Program-made: the position numbers and the translations under genes
Part shown: positions 1 to 10,120 of the stretch, piece after piece
How positions within the stretch are numbered: the stretch's first letter is position 1
Layout of the letters: each line of letters starts with the position of its first letter
Source: Colivivens sp964452915
GTDB taxonomy: Bacteria; Bacteroidota; Bacteroidia; Bacteroidales; Bacteroidaceae
Assembly: GCA_964452915.1 (NCBI GenBank)
Contig: CAYVNW010000001.1
Location: 62,001-126,000, forward strand
Reading direction: 5' to 3'
Length of the DNA: 64,000 bases
Notes under the pieces: generated by a model
What the model saw: only the letters and a program-made list of their open reading frames with translations
What the model was told of the DNA's origin: nothing
Databases searched by the model: none

Positions 1-668
1 AAAGAGAAACTCTCGATTGCATGTCCGAAAGTATGCCCGAGGTTCAGCGACTTACGCAGTCCATGCTCGTGCGGGTCAGATTTTACCACTTTTCTCTTCA
101 CAGCAACACTCTTGCGCACCATCGTTCCAAGTTTCTCATAATCTATGTCATCAAGATTAAATGACAAGAGTTCATTCAGAGTTGCTACATTCGAGAGCAA
201 TCCGTGCTTTATCATCTCGGCATAACCGGAAAGGATGTTGTCTTTGTCGAGCGTACGCAGGAAAGTAGTATCAAGAATCACTTTAACAGGATTGTTGAAT
301 ACGCCGACTTCGTTTTTCAATCCATTGAAGTTTATACCGGTCTTACCTCCTTCAGACGCATCGACCATAGCGAGCAGCGTGGTTGGTATATTGATGAAAT
401 CAATACCCCGTTTAAAAGTTGATGCAGCAAAACCGCCAAGATCGGTAACCATGCCTCCACCGAGATTAATCAGCAGGCTGTGGCGTGTTGCCCCACTGTT
501 GCTCAGTTGCGTCCACACGTATGACAACGACTCCAAATTTTTGTGAGCATCTGTACTTGGAATAACAATGTGTTGAGCGTCTTTCAAGGATGCCACATCA
601 CTCAGCACAGGCGAACAATACTTCTCTGTCGTGTCATCTGTTAATATAAATATTTTGTCGTAATTCAT
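1..668 (-). CDS. aroB: 3-dehydroquinate synthase, C-terminus cut by window edge
   Basis: Second step of the shikimate pathway: converts DAHP to 3-dehydroquinate, NAD- and divalent-metal-dependent, cytoplasmic. The 222 visible residues start at ATG 666-668. They show the NAD-binding GGGMVTD motif at residues 70-76, the GGKTGIN segment near 107-113, Glu151 in a Y-A-E-M-I-K-H context, and the NLGHTFGHAIE metal-binding motif at 209-219. The family is usually about 350 residues, so roughly the last third lies before base 1. One small oddity is Glu106 directly before GGKTG, where a hydrophobic residue such as Val is usual. A TAACTTTG -7 box (minus strand, 704-711) lies 36 bases upstream of the start. 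Confidence 0.95.
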   Translation of the reverse strand, partial: MNYDKIFILTDDTTEKYCSPVLSDVASLKDAQHIVIPSTDAHKNLESLSYVWTQLSNSGATRHSLLINLGGGMVTDLGGFAASTFKRGIDFINIPTTLLAMVDASEGGKTGINFNGLKNEVGVFNNPVKVILDTTFLRTLDKDNILSGYAEMIKHGLLSNVATLNELLSFNLDDIDYEKLGTMVRKSVAVKRKVVKSDPHEHGLRKSLNLGHTFGHAIESFS

Positions 669-703
669 TGTTTCCAATCTCTTGTTTTTCTAATAACACA
701 GCA

Positions 704-711
704 CAAAGTTA
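704..711 (-). promoter_or_regulatory. Bacteroidetes -7 box for aroB
   Basis: On the minus strand this reads TAACTTTG, matching the Bacteroidetes TAnnTTTG -7 consensus. The predicted transcription start is about 30 bases before the aroB ATG. No clear -33 TTG was found at the usual distance. Confidence 0.6.
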
Positions 712-878
712 CAAATTTATTTTTAAACGTCGTACACTCATAAATAAATTATATCGTATGCATTACATCTCGTCCTCATTACACCTTAATTACATATAAG
801 GGAGCCACTACTGATTACAATTTCATAAAGTGAGCTTAAAAAAACATGTTCAAGATACACTCGTTTCAATTATTTTCA

Positions 879-886
879 TATATTTG
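879..886 (+). promoter_or_regulatory. -7 box upstream of the secreted repeat protein
   Basis: TATATTTG matches TAnnTTTG. It would start a transcript near 893, giving a leader of about 58 bases before ATG 951. The -33 element is not obvious. Confidence 0.55.
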
Positions 887-950
887 CACTTGAAAATATT
901 ATTTCAATCAGAGAGAAGAATCATTAAGTAAAACAATAAAAGTAAATTCT

Positions 951-3446
951 ATGAAAAAAATCTTTACTTCACTCATGTTCGCTGCGCTGTTATTAGTTTC
1001 AGGCAGCGTAAAAGCTCAATTTACAGCAACGTTGGAGGATAGTATACGGACGGGTTGGACCGAAGGTTCAGACGTGACGTTTAATCTTGCCGCTGTTGCA
1101 ACACAAATGAAAGTCACTACGGCACAACTTATCAAAGCATTCGACGATTGGACCGCTAAAGCCGGTGGAAATAGTAATAACTACGACTTCAGCAGCGGAT
1201 TCTTTATGCTTGAAAACTCAAATGTCTCACCAACTTTTTATAGTGAGCAATATGGAGGTTTCGAGATGGATAAGGATGGAAACTTCAGTTCCTGGAACAA
1301 TGGTTCTGTATGGGGAGTATACATACACTCCATGAACGCGGAGACGAACGAACTTGCTATGACAGTCTGCCAAAACCCGAGCAATCCTGCCAAGGTTGAG
1401 ACAACATGTCATGGTACCTTCTCGTTGAATCTCAATGGAGGACAAGCTACATTTTACATTACATTCACCATTCATCCAAACGCAGGCATCGACAAAGAAC
1501 CTGTGACCGACTTGTCATTGTTGACCATCGTTGGCGAGACATCAATTGAAATGCAACAAGAGCCTAATACAAGCTGGTACAATTATGAATACAGCATTGC
1601 AACCCCTGGTATCGCAGAAGCCCTTGGCACTACACCAGAGTACATGGAAAGTGTATTTGACCAAATGGTATACGCAAAGAGTTATGACATGACAAACGAA
1701 CAATGGGGTGACCTCACAAACGAAGGAAAGGCAGTACCAGCACCTGGATTCTACTTCAGCGGCGGCATTATCCATATTGACAGCGTTGACGGTAAGGAGG
1801 TTGAAATTGAAGATCAGGAATGCCGCAATGCCGTATATCAAGACGCCAATCTGTTCTGGATATGCAACATAAAATATTCAGCAGCGACCGACTCAGTAAC
1901 ATGCTATCTCGGCCAATACCCTAACGGAATGTCACGAGGCGAGACAAGGAAAGCCGATATTTACATTGTATACGGAGAGAATGCATACATCATTCACTAT
2001 ACTTTCACTGTAGACATTCCTAAACAAACAGTGATAGGTGACTTGACAAAAGTTGGAGAAACAACTTGGACCGTCACAGACCGCGACCCACAACTCACAT
2101 GGAACACTCTTGAATATCTGCCTCTTGATCTTGATTCAATCGCAGCTCTGTTCACAGCCAAAGCCGATACAGTGATTACACCTGCTGATATAACATTCTA
2201 TTCGACCAACTCTTACAGCGGTATCACAAACGAATATACAGCAGACAATTCAGAGACAACAAAAGGATTCTGGATGAATAACAGCGGTGTCGTAGGATAT
2301 TATAATAACAGCGAAACTACATTCTATATCAATTATATCAATAACGACTCAGTGAAGGCACTCGGACTTGGTAACAAGCCAGACACATTCGACGGAGGTG
2401 AGACTATCACCGCTCCTGTATACCTTGTTGTAGGCGACTCTCTATACTATGCAGTTAACCTCAACATGACAATCATGCAGCCTAAGTATACTATCGAGAC
2501 ATGCAACATCACTGAATATGACATGACAGTACGTCTTGTGCCATCTACATCAAGCTGGCAAATCGGTACTACCCCTGTTGCGAACATCGAACAGATGATA
2601 TGGACATCAAATGCAAAATTCTATGGAGTTACATCAAGCGGGGCGTTCACTAATGCATACTCAGTAAGCGAGGCAACCACATACGGTGGAGGAGGCTTCT
2701 GGATGTCGCCTGAAGACTCTACACACATGGCATACGCTGCAGGATATAGTGGTACAGGCGCATATGCAATGTGGTACTATGAAAGTACATTCACATGGTT
2801 CACAATTCCTAATTTCCGTAAACCAGGAGAAACTTCATACGGCACATTCTACCTCGCAAACCTTTGGACAGGTGATGCAGTAAAAGTGAATGTTACACTT
2901 AAGTTCGTTGACAAAATCGTCGACATCAATCCTATCGGTACAGAAGAAGTTGACCTTGCTGCCCGCAACCAAACAGGTGACGACTTTGATGAAATCAGTC
3001 TCGACCTGTCTAAGGCATGCGAAGAACTTGTATGCACAGAGGAAGAGTTGCTTTCAAACGGAGTTTGGAAAGTAGTCACTACAGATGGAGAACTTTCATC
3101 TGACAACTTCGACGATATGTACGGCTTTAGCTTCAATGCTGATGGAGAAGCTGTCGCTAATGCTGAAGATGCAGTATTCCAAGTTGGATTCATTGATGGA
3201 GCACTCCACTCGTTTGTTATCGACGATGCAAACACCGGCAACACATACAAGACAGTGCTTTACGTTGAATACAACAACAAGCTTTACGGATTCAACATTG
3301 TTATCAACAACACAGCAACAGCTATCAACAATGTTAAGACCAACAAAGTCAGTGATGGTATAATTTATGATCTTACAGGCCGTAAAGTCAGTGCTCCAAC
3401 CAAGGGCATCTATATCATCAATGGAGAAAAAGTTTTCATAAAATAG
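951..3446 (+). CDS. secreted multi-repeat protein, DUF4859-like, with C-terminal sorting-like tail
   Basis: An 831-residue protein beginning with a clear signal peptide (residues 1-22, ending VKAQ). The mature part is made of about five diverged units of 120-150 residues. Each has a GF[FWY] segment followed by beta-rich sequence and a [TS]Y/TF 'valve' strand, near residues 84, 267, 430, 590 and 715. This resembles DUF4859 domains, which are common in secreted Bacteroidetes proteins of unknown role. The last 30 residues (IYDLTGRKV, then GIYIINGEKVFIK) match the C-terminal tail of many Prevotella/Bacteroides exported proteins and of the minus-strand gene starting at 46889. A surface or extracellular location is inferred. 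It stands alone, with its own -7 box and a strong terminator at 3477. Confidence 0.75.
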   Translation: MKKIFTSLMFAALLLVSGSVKAQFTATLEDSIRTGWTEGSDVTFNLAAVATQMKVTTAQLIKAFDDWTAKAGGNSNNYDFSSGFFMLENSNVSPTFYSEQYGGFEMDKDGNFSSWNNGSVWGVYIHSMNAETNELAMTVCQNPSNPAKVETTCHGTFSLNLNGGQATFYITFTIHPNAGIDKEPVTDLSLLTIVGETSIEMQQEPNTSWYNYEYSIATPGIAEALGTTPEYMESVFDQMVYAKSYDMTNEQWGDLTNEGKAVPAPGFYFSGGIIHIDSVDGKEVEIEDQECRNAVYQDANLFWICNIKYSAATDSVTCYLGQYPNGMSRGETRKADIYIVYGENAYIIHYTFTVDIPKQTVIGDLTKVGETTWTVTDRDPQLTWNTLEYLPLDLDSIAALFTAKADTVITPADITFYSTNSYSGITNEYTADNSETTKGFWMNNSGVVGYYNNSETTFYINYINNDSVKALGLGNKPDTFDGGETITAPVYLVVGDSLYYAVNLNMTIMQPKYTIETCNITEYDMTVRLVPSTSSWQIGTTPVANIEQMIWTSNAKFYGVTSSGAFTNAYSVSEATTYGGGGFWMSPEDSTHMAYAAGYSGTGAYAMWYYESTFTWFTIPNFRKPGETSYGTFYLANLWTGDAVKVNVTLKFVDKIVDINPIGTEEVDLAARNQTGDDFDEISLDLSKACEELVCTEEELLSNGVWKVVTTDGELSSDNFDDMYGFSFNADGEAVANAEDAVFQVGFIDGALHSFVIDDANTGNTYKTVLYVEYNNKLYGFNIVINNTATAINNVKTNKVSDGIIYDLTGRKVSAPTKGIYIINGEKVFIK

Positions 3447-3476
3447 TTTTTAAAATTTAAATATTATGTAATTGAT

Positions 3477-3514
3477 AGAGGACTGGCCCGATGACGGGGT
3501 AAGTCCTCTTTTTT
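3477..3514 (+). terminator. rho-independent terminator after the repeat protein
   Basis: AGAGGACT (3477-3484) pairs perfectly with AGTCCTCT (3502-3509). The interior adds CCCG/CGGG (3487-3490 with 3495-3498) around an ATGA loop, and the stem is followed by five more T residues. It isolates the repeat-protein gene from the SusC pseudogene downstream. Confidence 0.88.
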
Positions 3515-3551
3515 ATTCTAACTAAAAGGGAAACTTTTCAAAATAATGTTG

Positions 3552-3559
3552 TAATTTTG
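3552..3559 (+). promoter_or_regulatory. -7 box before the SusC pseudogene
   Basis: TAATTTTG matches TAnnTTTG, 30 bases before ATG 3590. It suggests that the broken susCD pair could still be transcribed. Confidence 0.5.
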
Positions 3560-3589
3560 TATAGCTAACCCGCACTAAAACCTATAATT

Positions 3590-6298
3590 ATGATGATATT
3601 TTATCCTCTCAACCGTAAGATCCGATGTGTTGCCATGACAGTAGCGATATTGGCAATGCCTATATTGGCGTGGTGTCAAGACGCAATGCCGGCGGACAGT
3701 ATATTGACACAAGGCGGTACCGACCAACTATCAGAACAACAGCTCAACAAAAGTCTGCTGAACAGTGCTCTCGATGCGATATCCGGAAAAGCCGCTGGTG
3801 TGAATGTGTCATCATCGGGAGCCGACCGACTGGCAATGCTCAACAGCGTACGTGTACGCGGCACAACATCTCTCACCGGAGGCAACGACCCCTTGGTCAT
3901 CATCGATGGAGTATATTCTGATCTGTCTACACTGTCGACCGTATACTCTGCCGACATCGAGAGCTTCACGATCCTCAAGAACGCATCGGAGACAGCACAG
4001 TTTGGTTCACGTGGTGCGTCAGGTGTAATCGCAGTAAAGACAAAGAGCGGGCACAGCGGCAAATTCAACATATCGTACGACGGGACAACAGGTTTCGACC
4101 TGCGCTACAAATATCTTGACATGCTTGACGCCAATGGCTACAGATCACTTGCCAGCCGGCTTGGAGGTCTGTACAAGGACTTAGGCTATAATACCAACTT
4201 CCAGAAAGAGATAAGCAGGACAGGAATTGTACAAAACCATCATGTGGCGTTCAGTGGCGGCACGGACAGAAGCAACTATCGTGCGTCGATCGTACTGATG
4301 GACCATAAGTCCATTATAAAGCAACTCGGCTACAACAACATTGTCGCAAAACTCGATATCACTCAATCTGCATTCAACGACAAACTGAAAATAGATTTCG
4401 GATTGTTCGGTTCCTCACAAAAGAACAAGGAGTTCTACGACGAGTTCACTACCCTATACTCAGCTGCGGCAATGAACCCACTACTACCCTACGGACAATA
4501 CAACGGCGGATGGGTGAAGAACGGAGGAGCTTCATGGATAAACCCGCCTGCCGCCCTGCTGCATGAACGCAACGAAACAAAGAATCAAAACTTTATCACC
4601 TACCTGCAACTCACTCTCGACCTGCCATACGACATGAGAATACACGCCATAGGCTACTACTCGTACCAAAATATAGACAACGGACAATTTGCCCCGACAT
4701 GGGTGTGGGCTCAAGGATATGCATACAGAGGCGATACACGGACAGAAGACTACATGGGCGACCTCACACTTGAATGGAACCACACATGGGGCATACACCA
4801 TTTGGCAACATCTGTCACAGGAGAATACCAAAAGACAACTAACTCCAGTTTCTGGACACAAGTGAAGGCTTTCACATCGAACGATTTCTACTACAACAAC
4901 CTTGCCGGCGCATCTGCTACTCCTTATGGAAATACAGCAAGCACATATACCGACCCACGACTGCTATCAGGACTTATAACCGCATCGTACACCCTTGCCG
5001 ACCGCTACACACTCGACGCATCAATGCGTGCCGACGGTTCATCAATGGTGAGCGACGACCATCGTTGGGGCTACTTCCCCTCAGTATCTGCCGGATGGGA
5101 TATTACGAAAGAATCTTTCATGCAACGAGCTAAAAACATATCCACGCTGAAGATGCGAATAGGCTATGGACGGACCGGCAACTTGGGGGCTATCAACTCT
5201 TATATGACACTCGACAACCTTGTACCTGTCGGGCGGGTGTCGGTCGACGGCACTCCAACAGTAACAATGGGCTATACACGCAACACCAATCCTGACTTGA
5301 AATGGGAAACCCGAAGTACATTCAATGTAGGAGCAGACATCGGACTTTTGAATAACAAAGTATTCTTAACTGCCGAATACTACTATTCACAAACAACCGA
5401 TATGCTTTATGCATACGATGTTCCAGTTCCTAACTATGCTTTCGACAAAATGATTGCCAACATCGGCAAAATGAGCAACAGCGGTGTTGAAATAGGTGTC
5501 AGCGTGATACCTATCGACAAGAAGGACATGGGGCTGAACATAAACCTCAACATGTCGTGGCAGAAAAACAAACTGATCTCACTCAGCGGCTATCACGATG
5601 GTAAATACATGTCGGCACCTAATATGACGGCTATCGGACAATTGACCGGTGCGGGACAGAATGGCGGATACAACAACATAACATATCAAATCGTAGGACA
5701 GCCTCTCGGGGTGTTCTATCTTCCACACTGCACAGGGCTGACAGACAACGGACATGGTTTCATGTAATATGAAATTGCGGACTTGAACAATGACGGCACC
5801 GTAGACCTTAACGACAACGGCGACCGATACATCGCAGGACAAGCGACCCCAAAGATGACATTAGGTTCAAATGTAAGCTTCCGTTACAAAAACGTAGATT
5901 TTACAATACAAATGAATGGAGCCTTCGGGCACAAGATATTCAACGGGACATCACTCAGCTACATGAATTTGTCGAACTTCCCAAGCTATAACGTCATGGC
6001 TGAAGCTCCTGCGGCAAACATAGTTGACCAGAACGTAACTGACTACTGGCTTGAAAGTGGCGACTACCTGAATATTGATTACATAACAGTCGGTTGGAAC
6101 ATACCGCTGAAGAGCGACAAGATACTTAGCGGACTGCGATTGTCGCTCAGTTGCAATAACGTGGCTACCATCACAGGCTATAGCGGACTGACTCCTATGA
6201 TCAACAGCTATGTCGTGAACTCATCAATGGGCATCGACGACAAACGGTGCTATCCTGTTTACCGCACCTTCTCAGTGGGTGTGAACGTCCAATTCTAA
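3590..6298 (+). pseudogene. SusC/RagA-family TonB-dependent receptor interrupted by one in-frame TAA
   Basis: Outer-membrane SusC-type transporter for oligosaccharides or peptides, working with a SusD lipoprotein. The first part (3590-5767, 725 residues) has a signal peptide, the plug (VRVRGTTSL, NDPLVIIDGV, FTILKNASE then a GASGVI-type end) and most of the barrel. The remainder (5768-6298) continues in the same reading frame right after TAA 5765-5767, starting YEIADLNNDG and finishing with a barrel end (VGVNVQF). Without the stop the protein would be about 902 residues. The usual N-terminal carboxypeptidase-regulatory-like domain is missing, so this is a short variant. Loss of the last strands should stop barrel assembly. 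A sequencing error or a rare readthrough cannot be excluded, but the neighbouring susD is also broken. Confidence 0.88.
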
Positions 6299-6304
6299 AT
6301 ATAG

Positions 6305-7926
6305 ATGATTATGAGAACCTACCGTTTTATATTATTTGCACTAACATTCACCATACTGACTGCCTGTCTCGACGAATCGCCACGTGACAGTCTCAACGAG
6401 GATCAGGCATACAATTCCGCACGAAACCTGTATATCAATTCTGTTGCCACTTTATATAATTATATAGGAGGGAACGAGGATTTTCAAGGGCTTCAGGGCA
6501 CAAAGCGGGGAGTATACGACTACAACACTCTTACAACCGACGAGGCGATCATTCCAATCCGTGGAGGCGACTGGTACGACGGAGGCTTTTGGCAAGATCT
6601 GTTCAACCATAATTGGAAAGCGGACGATGAGGCACTCTACGGCACCTGGAAATACTTGTACAAGGTAGTGGTCTTATGCAATGAATCACTTCAGACTCTT
6701 GCTGAACGGCGCTCGCTACTCACAGATGAAGAATATAACACATATTGTGCTGAAGTGAGAGCTATACGGGCATTGTTCTATGCATACATCATGGACATGT
6801 ATGGCAACGTGCTCTCGCAAGCGACTCGGTGGACCTCAACAGCGATGCAATCCAAATGGCTCGACCCGACATGTTCCGTTACGTATTCAACGAATTACAA
6901 GAAGCTGAACCACTATTGCCCGATGGCCATAGCAATTACGAAGGGAAATGCTACGGACGCATAACACGTACTGTAGCATGGTTCATACTGGCAAAGCTCG
7001 CCCTTAACGCAGAGATATACGAGGATGCAGACTGGACAGACGGTGCTTATACCGAAGGCAGCGACATTTGGTTCGAAGTCGACGGCAACCCGCTGAATGC
7101 CTGGCAGACATGTATAGCATACTGCGATAAAATCACGGAAGCAGGCTACAGGCTCGCTGATGTGTTCGCAAGCAACTTCTATATTCACAATGAGAACTCA
7201 CCGGAAAACATATTCGTGATTCCAATGGACAAGAATCTCTACAGCAACCAATTTGTCAACCTTTTCCGTTCACACCACTACGCACACGGAGGAGCGCGCT
7301 CGATGGCTGCGGAAAATGGCACCTGTGCCACTGTATCGACGGTAAAAGCATTCGGGTATGGTACCGACAGCCTTGACAACCGGTATGAGGACTGCTTCTA
7401 TTCCGATACGGTATACGTATCAGGAAAACTTGTCACGCTCGATAACGGCGAGCCGCTGGTCTACATGCCTCTTGCTGTTGAAGTGAATCTCACTTACAGC
7501 CCGTACATACAAACAGCGGGAGCCCGCATGAAAAAATATGAGGAAGACGTGACAGCATACAACGATGGTAAGAATATCGACAACGACATAGTGCTTTTCC
7601 GATATGCTGACGTACTGCTGATGAAATCGGAAGCAAAAGTGCGACAGGGACTTGACGGCGATGCCGAACTGAATGCTGTACGGCAACGTGCAGGCATGGG
7701 CTACCGCACTGCCACACTTGATAATATCTTGACCGAACGGCTGCTGGAACTTGTGTGGGAAGGATGGCGCCGACAAGACTTGATACGCTTCCATCGTTTC
7801 ACAGAACAATATGATGACCGTGAACGCAGTCAAAGTGAGTCAGACGGACATACTATAGTGTTCCCCATTCCGACAAAAGCACGTGAGTTAAATACTACCC
7901 TCAAGCAAAATCCAGGATACAAGTAA
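6305..7926 (+). pseudogene. SusD/RagB-family lipoprotein broken by a frameshift
   Basis: SusD-type surface glycan-binding lipoprotein, partner of the upstream SusC. The first half (frame of ATG 6308, reading to about 6810) has a lipoprotein signal ending L-T-A-C and the SusD N-terminal TPR-like region. It then runs out of frame after the MDMYGNV segment and stops at 6964. The second half continues in another frame from about 6815 (SDSVDLNSDAIQ, then FRYVFNELQEAEPLLP) through the RagB/SusD C-terminal domain (LLELVWEGWRRQDLIRF, then LKQNPGYK). The shift corresponds to a one-base loss (or two-base gain) between about 6800 and 6828. It starts 6 bases after the SusC stop, so the two form one operon. 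Confidence 0.88.
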
Positions 7927-8048
7927 AGTGTCGTCAGTGCTATGCCTCAGTACACAATCATAATTTCATATCACAAAAAGTAATAATAAAAGATTCGGCC
8001 TCATTACAGACAACATAGCAAATATTCAAACAAAAAATATGATGTTTA

Positions 8049-8080
8049 TTTGGCTGAATCAATAATTATATTTACATTTG
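8049..8080 (+). promoter_or_regulatory. complete Bacteroidetes promoter for the nfeD-flotillin run
   Basis: TTTG at 8049-8052 and TACATTTG at 8073-8080 are separated by 20 bases, an excellent fit to -33/-7 elements of the Bacteroidetes primary sigma factor. The predicted start is near 8087, leaving a 23-base leader before ATG 8110. Confidence 0.75.
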
Positions 8081-8109
8081 CAAACTAATATTTTTTACTC
8101 TTATCGCTT

Positions 8110-8715
8110 ATGGGAGAATTAATTGCACACTATAGTTCAATGCCTATGCTACTCCAGATATTTTGGGGATGTGCGGTCATTGCATCATTGATATTCATCG
8201 TACAAATAACTCTTACTTTAATTGGTATAGACTCTAACGATACAGATGTAGATTTCGATGGAACAGACACGATGGATCTTGGAGGCGGATTCAACCTGTT
8301 CACCATCAAAAACCTCATGGTATTCCTCATTGGTTTCGGCTGGACAGGCGTCTGCTTTTGGGATACAATCGAAAGCCGTGCGCTGCTGTCGCTACTCGCT
8401 GTCATAATTGGCAGTCTGTTTGTCGGCATATTCTTTGTCATATATAAGCAGACAAAGCGTCTTGAGCACAATGGTGCATTTCAAATCAAAGACATTAATG
8501 GAAAAGTTGCCGACGTATACCTACGTATACCAGAGCAAGGAAAAGGAAAGATACAAGTTAGTATCAACGGATCAGTTCACGAATTTGACGCTATTAACGG
8601 CGAAACTCCAATAGCATCAGGCTCAAAAGTAAGAGTGACAGGCATCATCGACAGTGAGACAGTCAGAGTGGAACCAATAGCATTAGACACGGACAATAAC
8701 ACAGAAAAACAATAG
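8110..8715 (+). CDS. NfeD-like membrane protein
   Basis: A 201-residue protein with an N-terminal hydrophobic segment (about 13-38), two or more further membrane segments (about 67-112), and a C-terminal soluble domain (about 120-195) of the OB-fold kind found in NfeD proteins (GKVADVYLRIPEQGKGK, then GSKVRVTGI). NfeD proteins are encoded beside flotillin/stomatin-type SPFH proteins and are thought to act with them in organising membrane domains. The neighbour 3 bases downstream is exactly such a protein. It has a good promoter at 8049. Confidence 0.85.
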   Translation: MGELIAHYSSMPMLLQIFWGCAVIASLIFIVQITLTLIGIDSNDTDVDFDGTDTMDLGGGFNLFTIKNLMVFLIGFGWTGVCFWDTIESRALLSLLAVIIGSLFVGIFFVIYKQTKRLEHNGAFQIKDINGKVADVYLRIPEQGKGKIQVSINGSVHEFDAINGETPIASGSKVRVTGIIDSETVRVEPIALDTDNNTEKQ

Positions 8716-8718
8716 CAT

Positions 8719-10119
8719 ATGGAGATTTATCTGATTTTTGTGGCAATCATAATTGCCGTAGTTTTATTCATTTCAATAATCAACAGATACAGGCGTTGCC
8801 CTTCCGACAAAATACTTGTTGTTTACGGAACGACAGGCAACAGAGGTTCGGCAAAGTGTATACACGGTGGAGGTACATTTGTATGGCCTATAATTCAAGA
8901 TTATGCCTACTTAAGTCTGACACCTATCAGCATTGACGCAAACTTGACTAATGCCTTAAGCCGGCAGAACATCCGAGTCGACGTACCGAGCCGCTTCACA
9001 GTAGGTATATCCACAGACCCTGAATACATGACAGCTGCGGCCGAACGGTTGCTCGGTCTGACTCCTGGTCAAATACAAGAATTGGCACGCGACATTCTGT
9101 TTGGTCAACTCCGTTTAGTCATTGCAACCATGAGTATCGAGGAACTGAACAATGACCGTGACAAGTTCCTTGAGGCAATCAGCGCAAACGTTGAGGTAGA
9201 ACTGAAAAAAATCGGATTGCGACTGATCAACGTCAATGTAACAGATATCAAAGATGAGTCTGGCTATATTGAGGCACTTGGACGTGAAGCAGCTGCAAAA
9301 GCAATCAACGAAGCCAAAGTAAGAGTCGCCGAGCAAGACAAACTTGGAGAAATCGGTAAGGCAGAAGCTCAGAAAGAGACTCGTATACGTACAAGTGGAG
9401 CTAACGCCGATGCTGTGCAAGGAGAAAACAATGCTAAAGTAGAAATAGCTAACTCTGATTCTGCGCGCCGTCAGGCAGAAGCAGAAGCACAACGTAAGGC
9501 AAGTGCAGCAGAAAAAGTCGCAAACGCACGCGCACTGCAAGAAGCATATGCAGCAGAAAAAGAAGCAGAAGAGGCCCGTGCAGAACGAGAACGTTCAACA
9601 CAAACAGCCAATGTGCTCGTAGCACAGGAAATCGAAAAGAGACGACTCATCATCCAAGCTGAAGCCGACGCAGAAAAGGCTCGTGTCAACGCAAAAGGAG
9701 AGGCTGATGCCATATTTGCAAAAATGGAAGCCGAGGCAAAAGGTTACTACGAAGTACTCACAAAGCAGGCTGCCGGTTACGAACAAATGGTAAAAGCAGC
9801 AGGAGGTGATCCAAACAAAGCATACCAGCTTATGATCATTGAGAAGTTGCCGGAACTCGTCAAGACACAAGTAGAAGCTATCAAGGGCATCAATATTGAC
9901 CATGTTACAGTTTGGGATAGCGGTAATAACGCAGACGGAAAAGGAAGCACAGCCAATTTCCTTTCGGGACTAATGAAGAGTGTTCCACCACTTTACGAGC
10001 TTTTCGACCAAGCCGGTCTTAATTTGCCAGAGTATCTCGCAAAGAAAAAAGAAGATAAGACAGTAGAGGAAACTGAAGCACCTGCAGAGGGAAAGGGAAA
10101 CAAAGAGCCAAAGAAATAA
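8719..10119 (+). CDS. flotillin-like SPFH-domain protein
   Basis: A 466-residue membrane-anchored scaffold protein. Residues 3-21 form one N-terminal membrane segment. An SPFH/band-7 domain follows (about 25-195; VPSRFTVGIS, AAERLLG, LFGQLR). Then comes a long Ala/Glu/Lys-rich coiled coil (about 195-350) with the EAxA repeats typical of flotillins, and a C-terminal region (ELVKTQVEAIKGINIDHVTVWDSG) also seen in bacterial FloT/YqiK proteins. The Lys/Glu-rich end (about 440-466) looks disordered. Known relatives organise membrane microdomains. It sits 3 bases after nfeD and 1 base before the next gene. Confidence 0.93.
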   Translation: MEIYLIFVAIIIAVVLFISIINRYRRCPSDKILVVYGTTGNRGSAKCIHGGGTFVWPIIQDYAYLSLTPISIDANLTNALSRQNIRVDVPSRFTVGISTDPEYMTAAAERLLGLTPGQIQELARDILFGQLRLVIATMSIEELNNDRDKFLEAISANVEVELKKIGLRLINVNVTDIKDESGYIEALGREAAAKAINEAKVRVAEQDKLGEIGKAEAQKETRIRTSGANADAVQGENNAKVEIANSDSARRQAEAEAQRKASAAEKVANARALQEAYAAEKEAEEARAERERSTQTANVLVAQEIEKRRLIIQAEADAEKARVNAKGEADAIFAKMEAEAKGYYEVLTKQAAGYEQMVKAAGGDPNKAYQLMIIEKLPELVKTQVEAIKGINIDHVTVWDSGNNADGKGSTANFLSGLMKSVPPLYELFDQAGLNLPEYLAKKKEDKTVEETEAPAEGKGNKEPKK

Positions 10120-10120
10120 C

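Noticed and set aside
5765..5767. Programmed stop-codon readthrough or recoding in susC
   Set aside because: No supporting structure was seen and the adjacent susD also carries a frameshift, so simple gene decay is the better reading.
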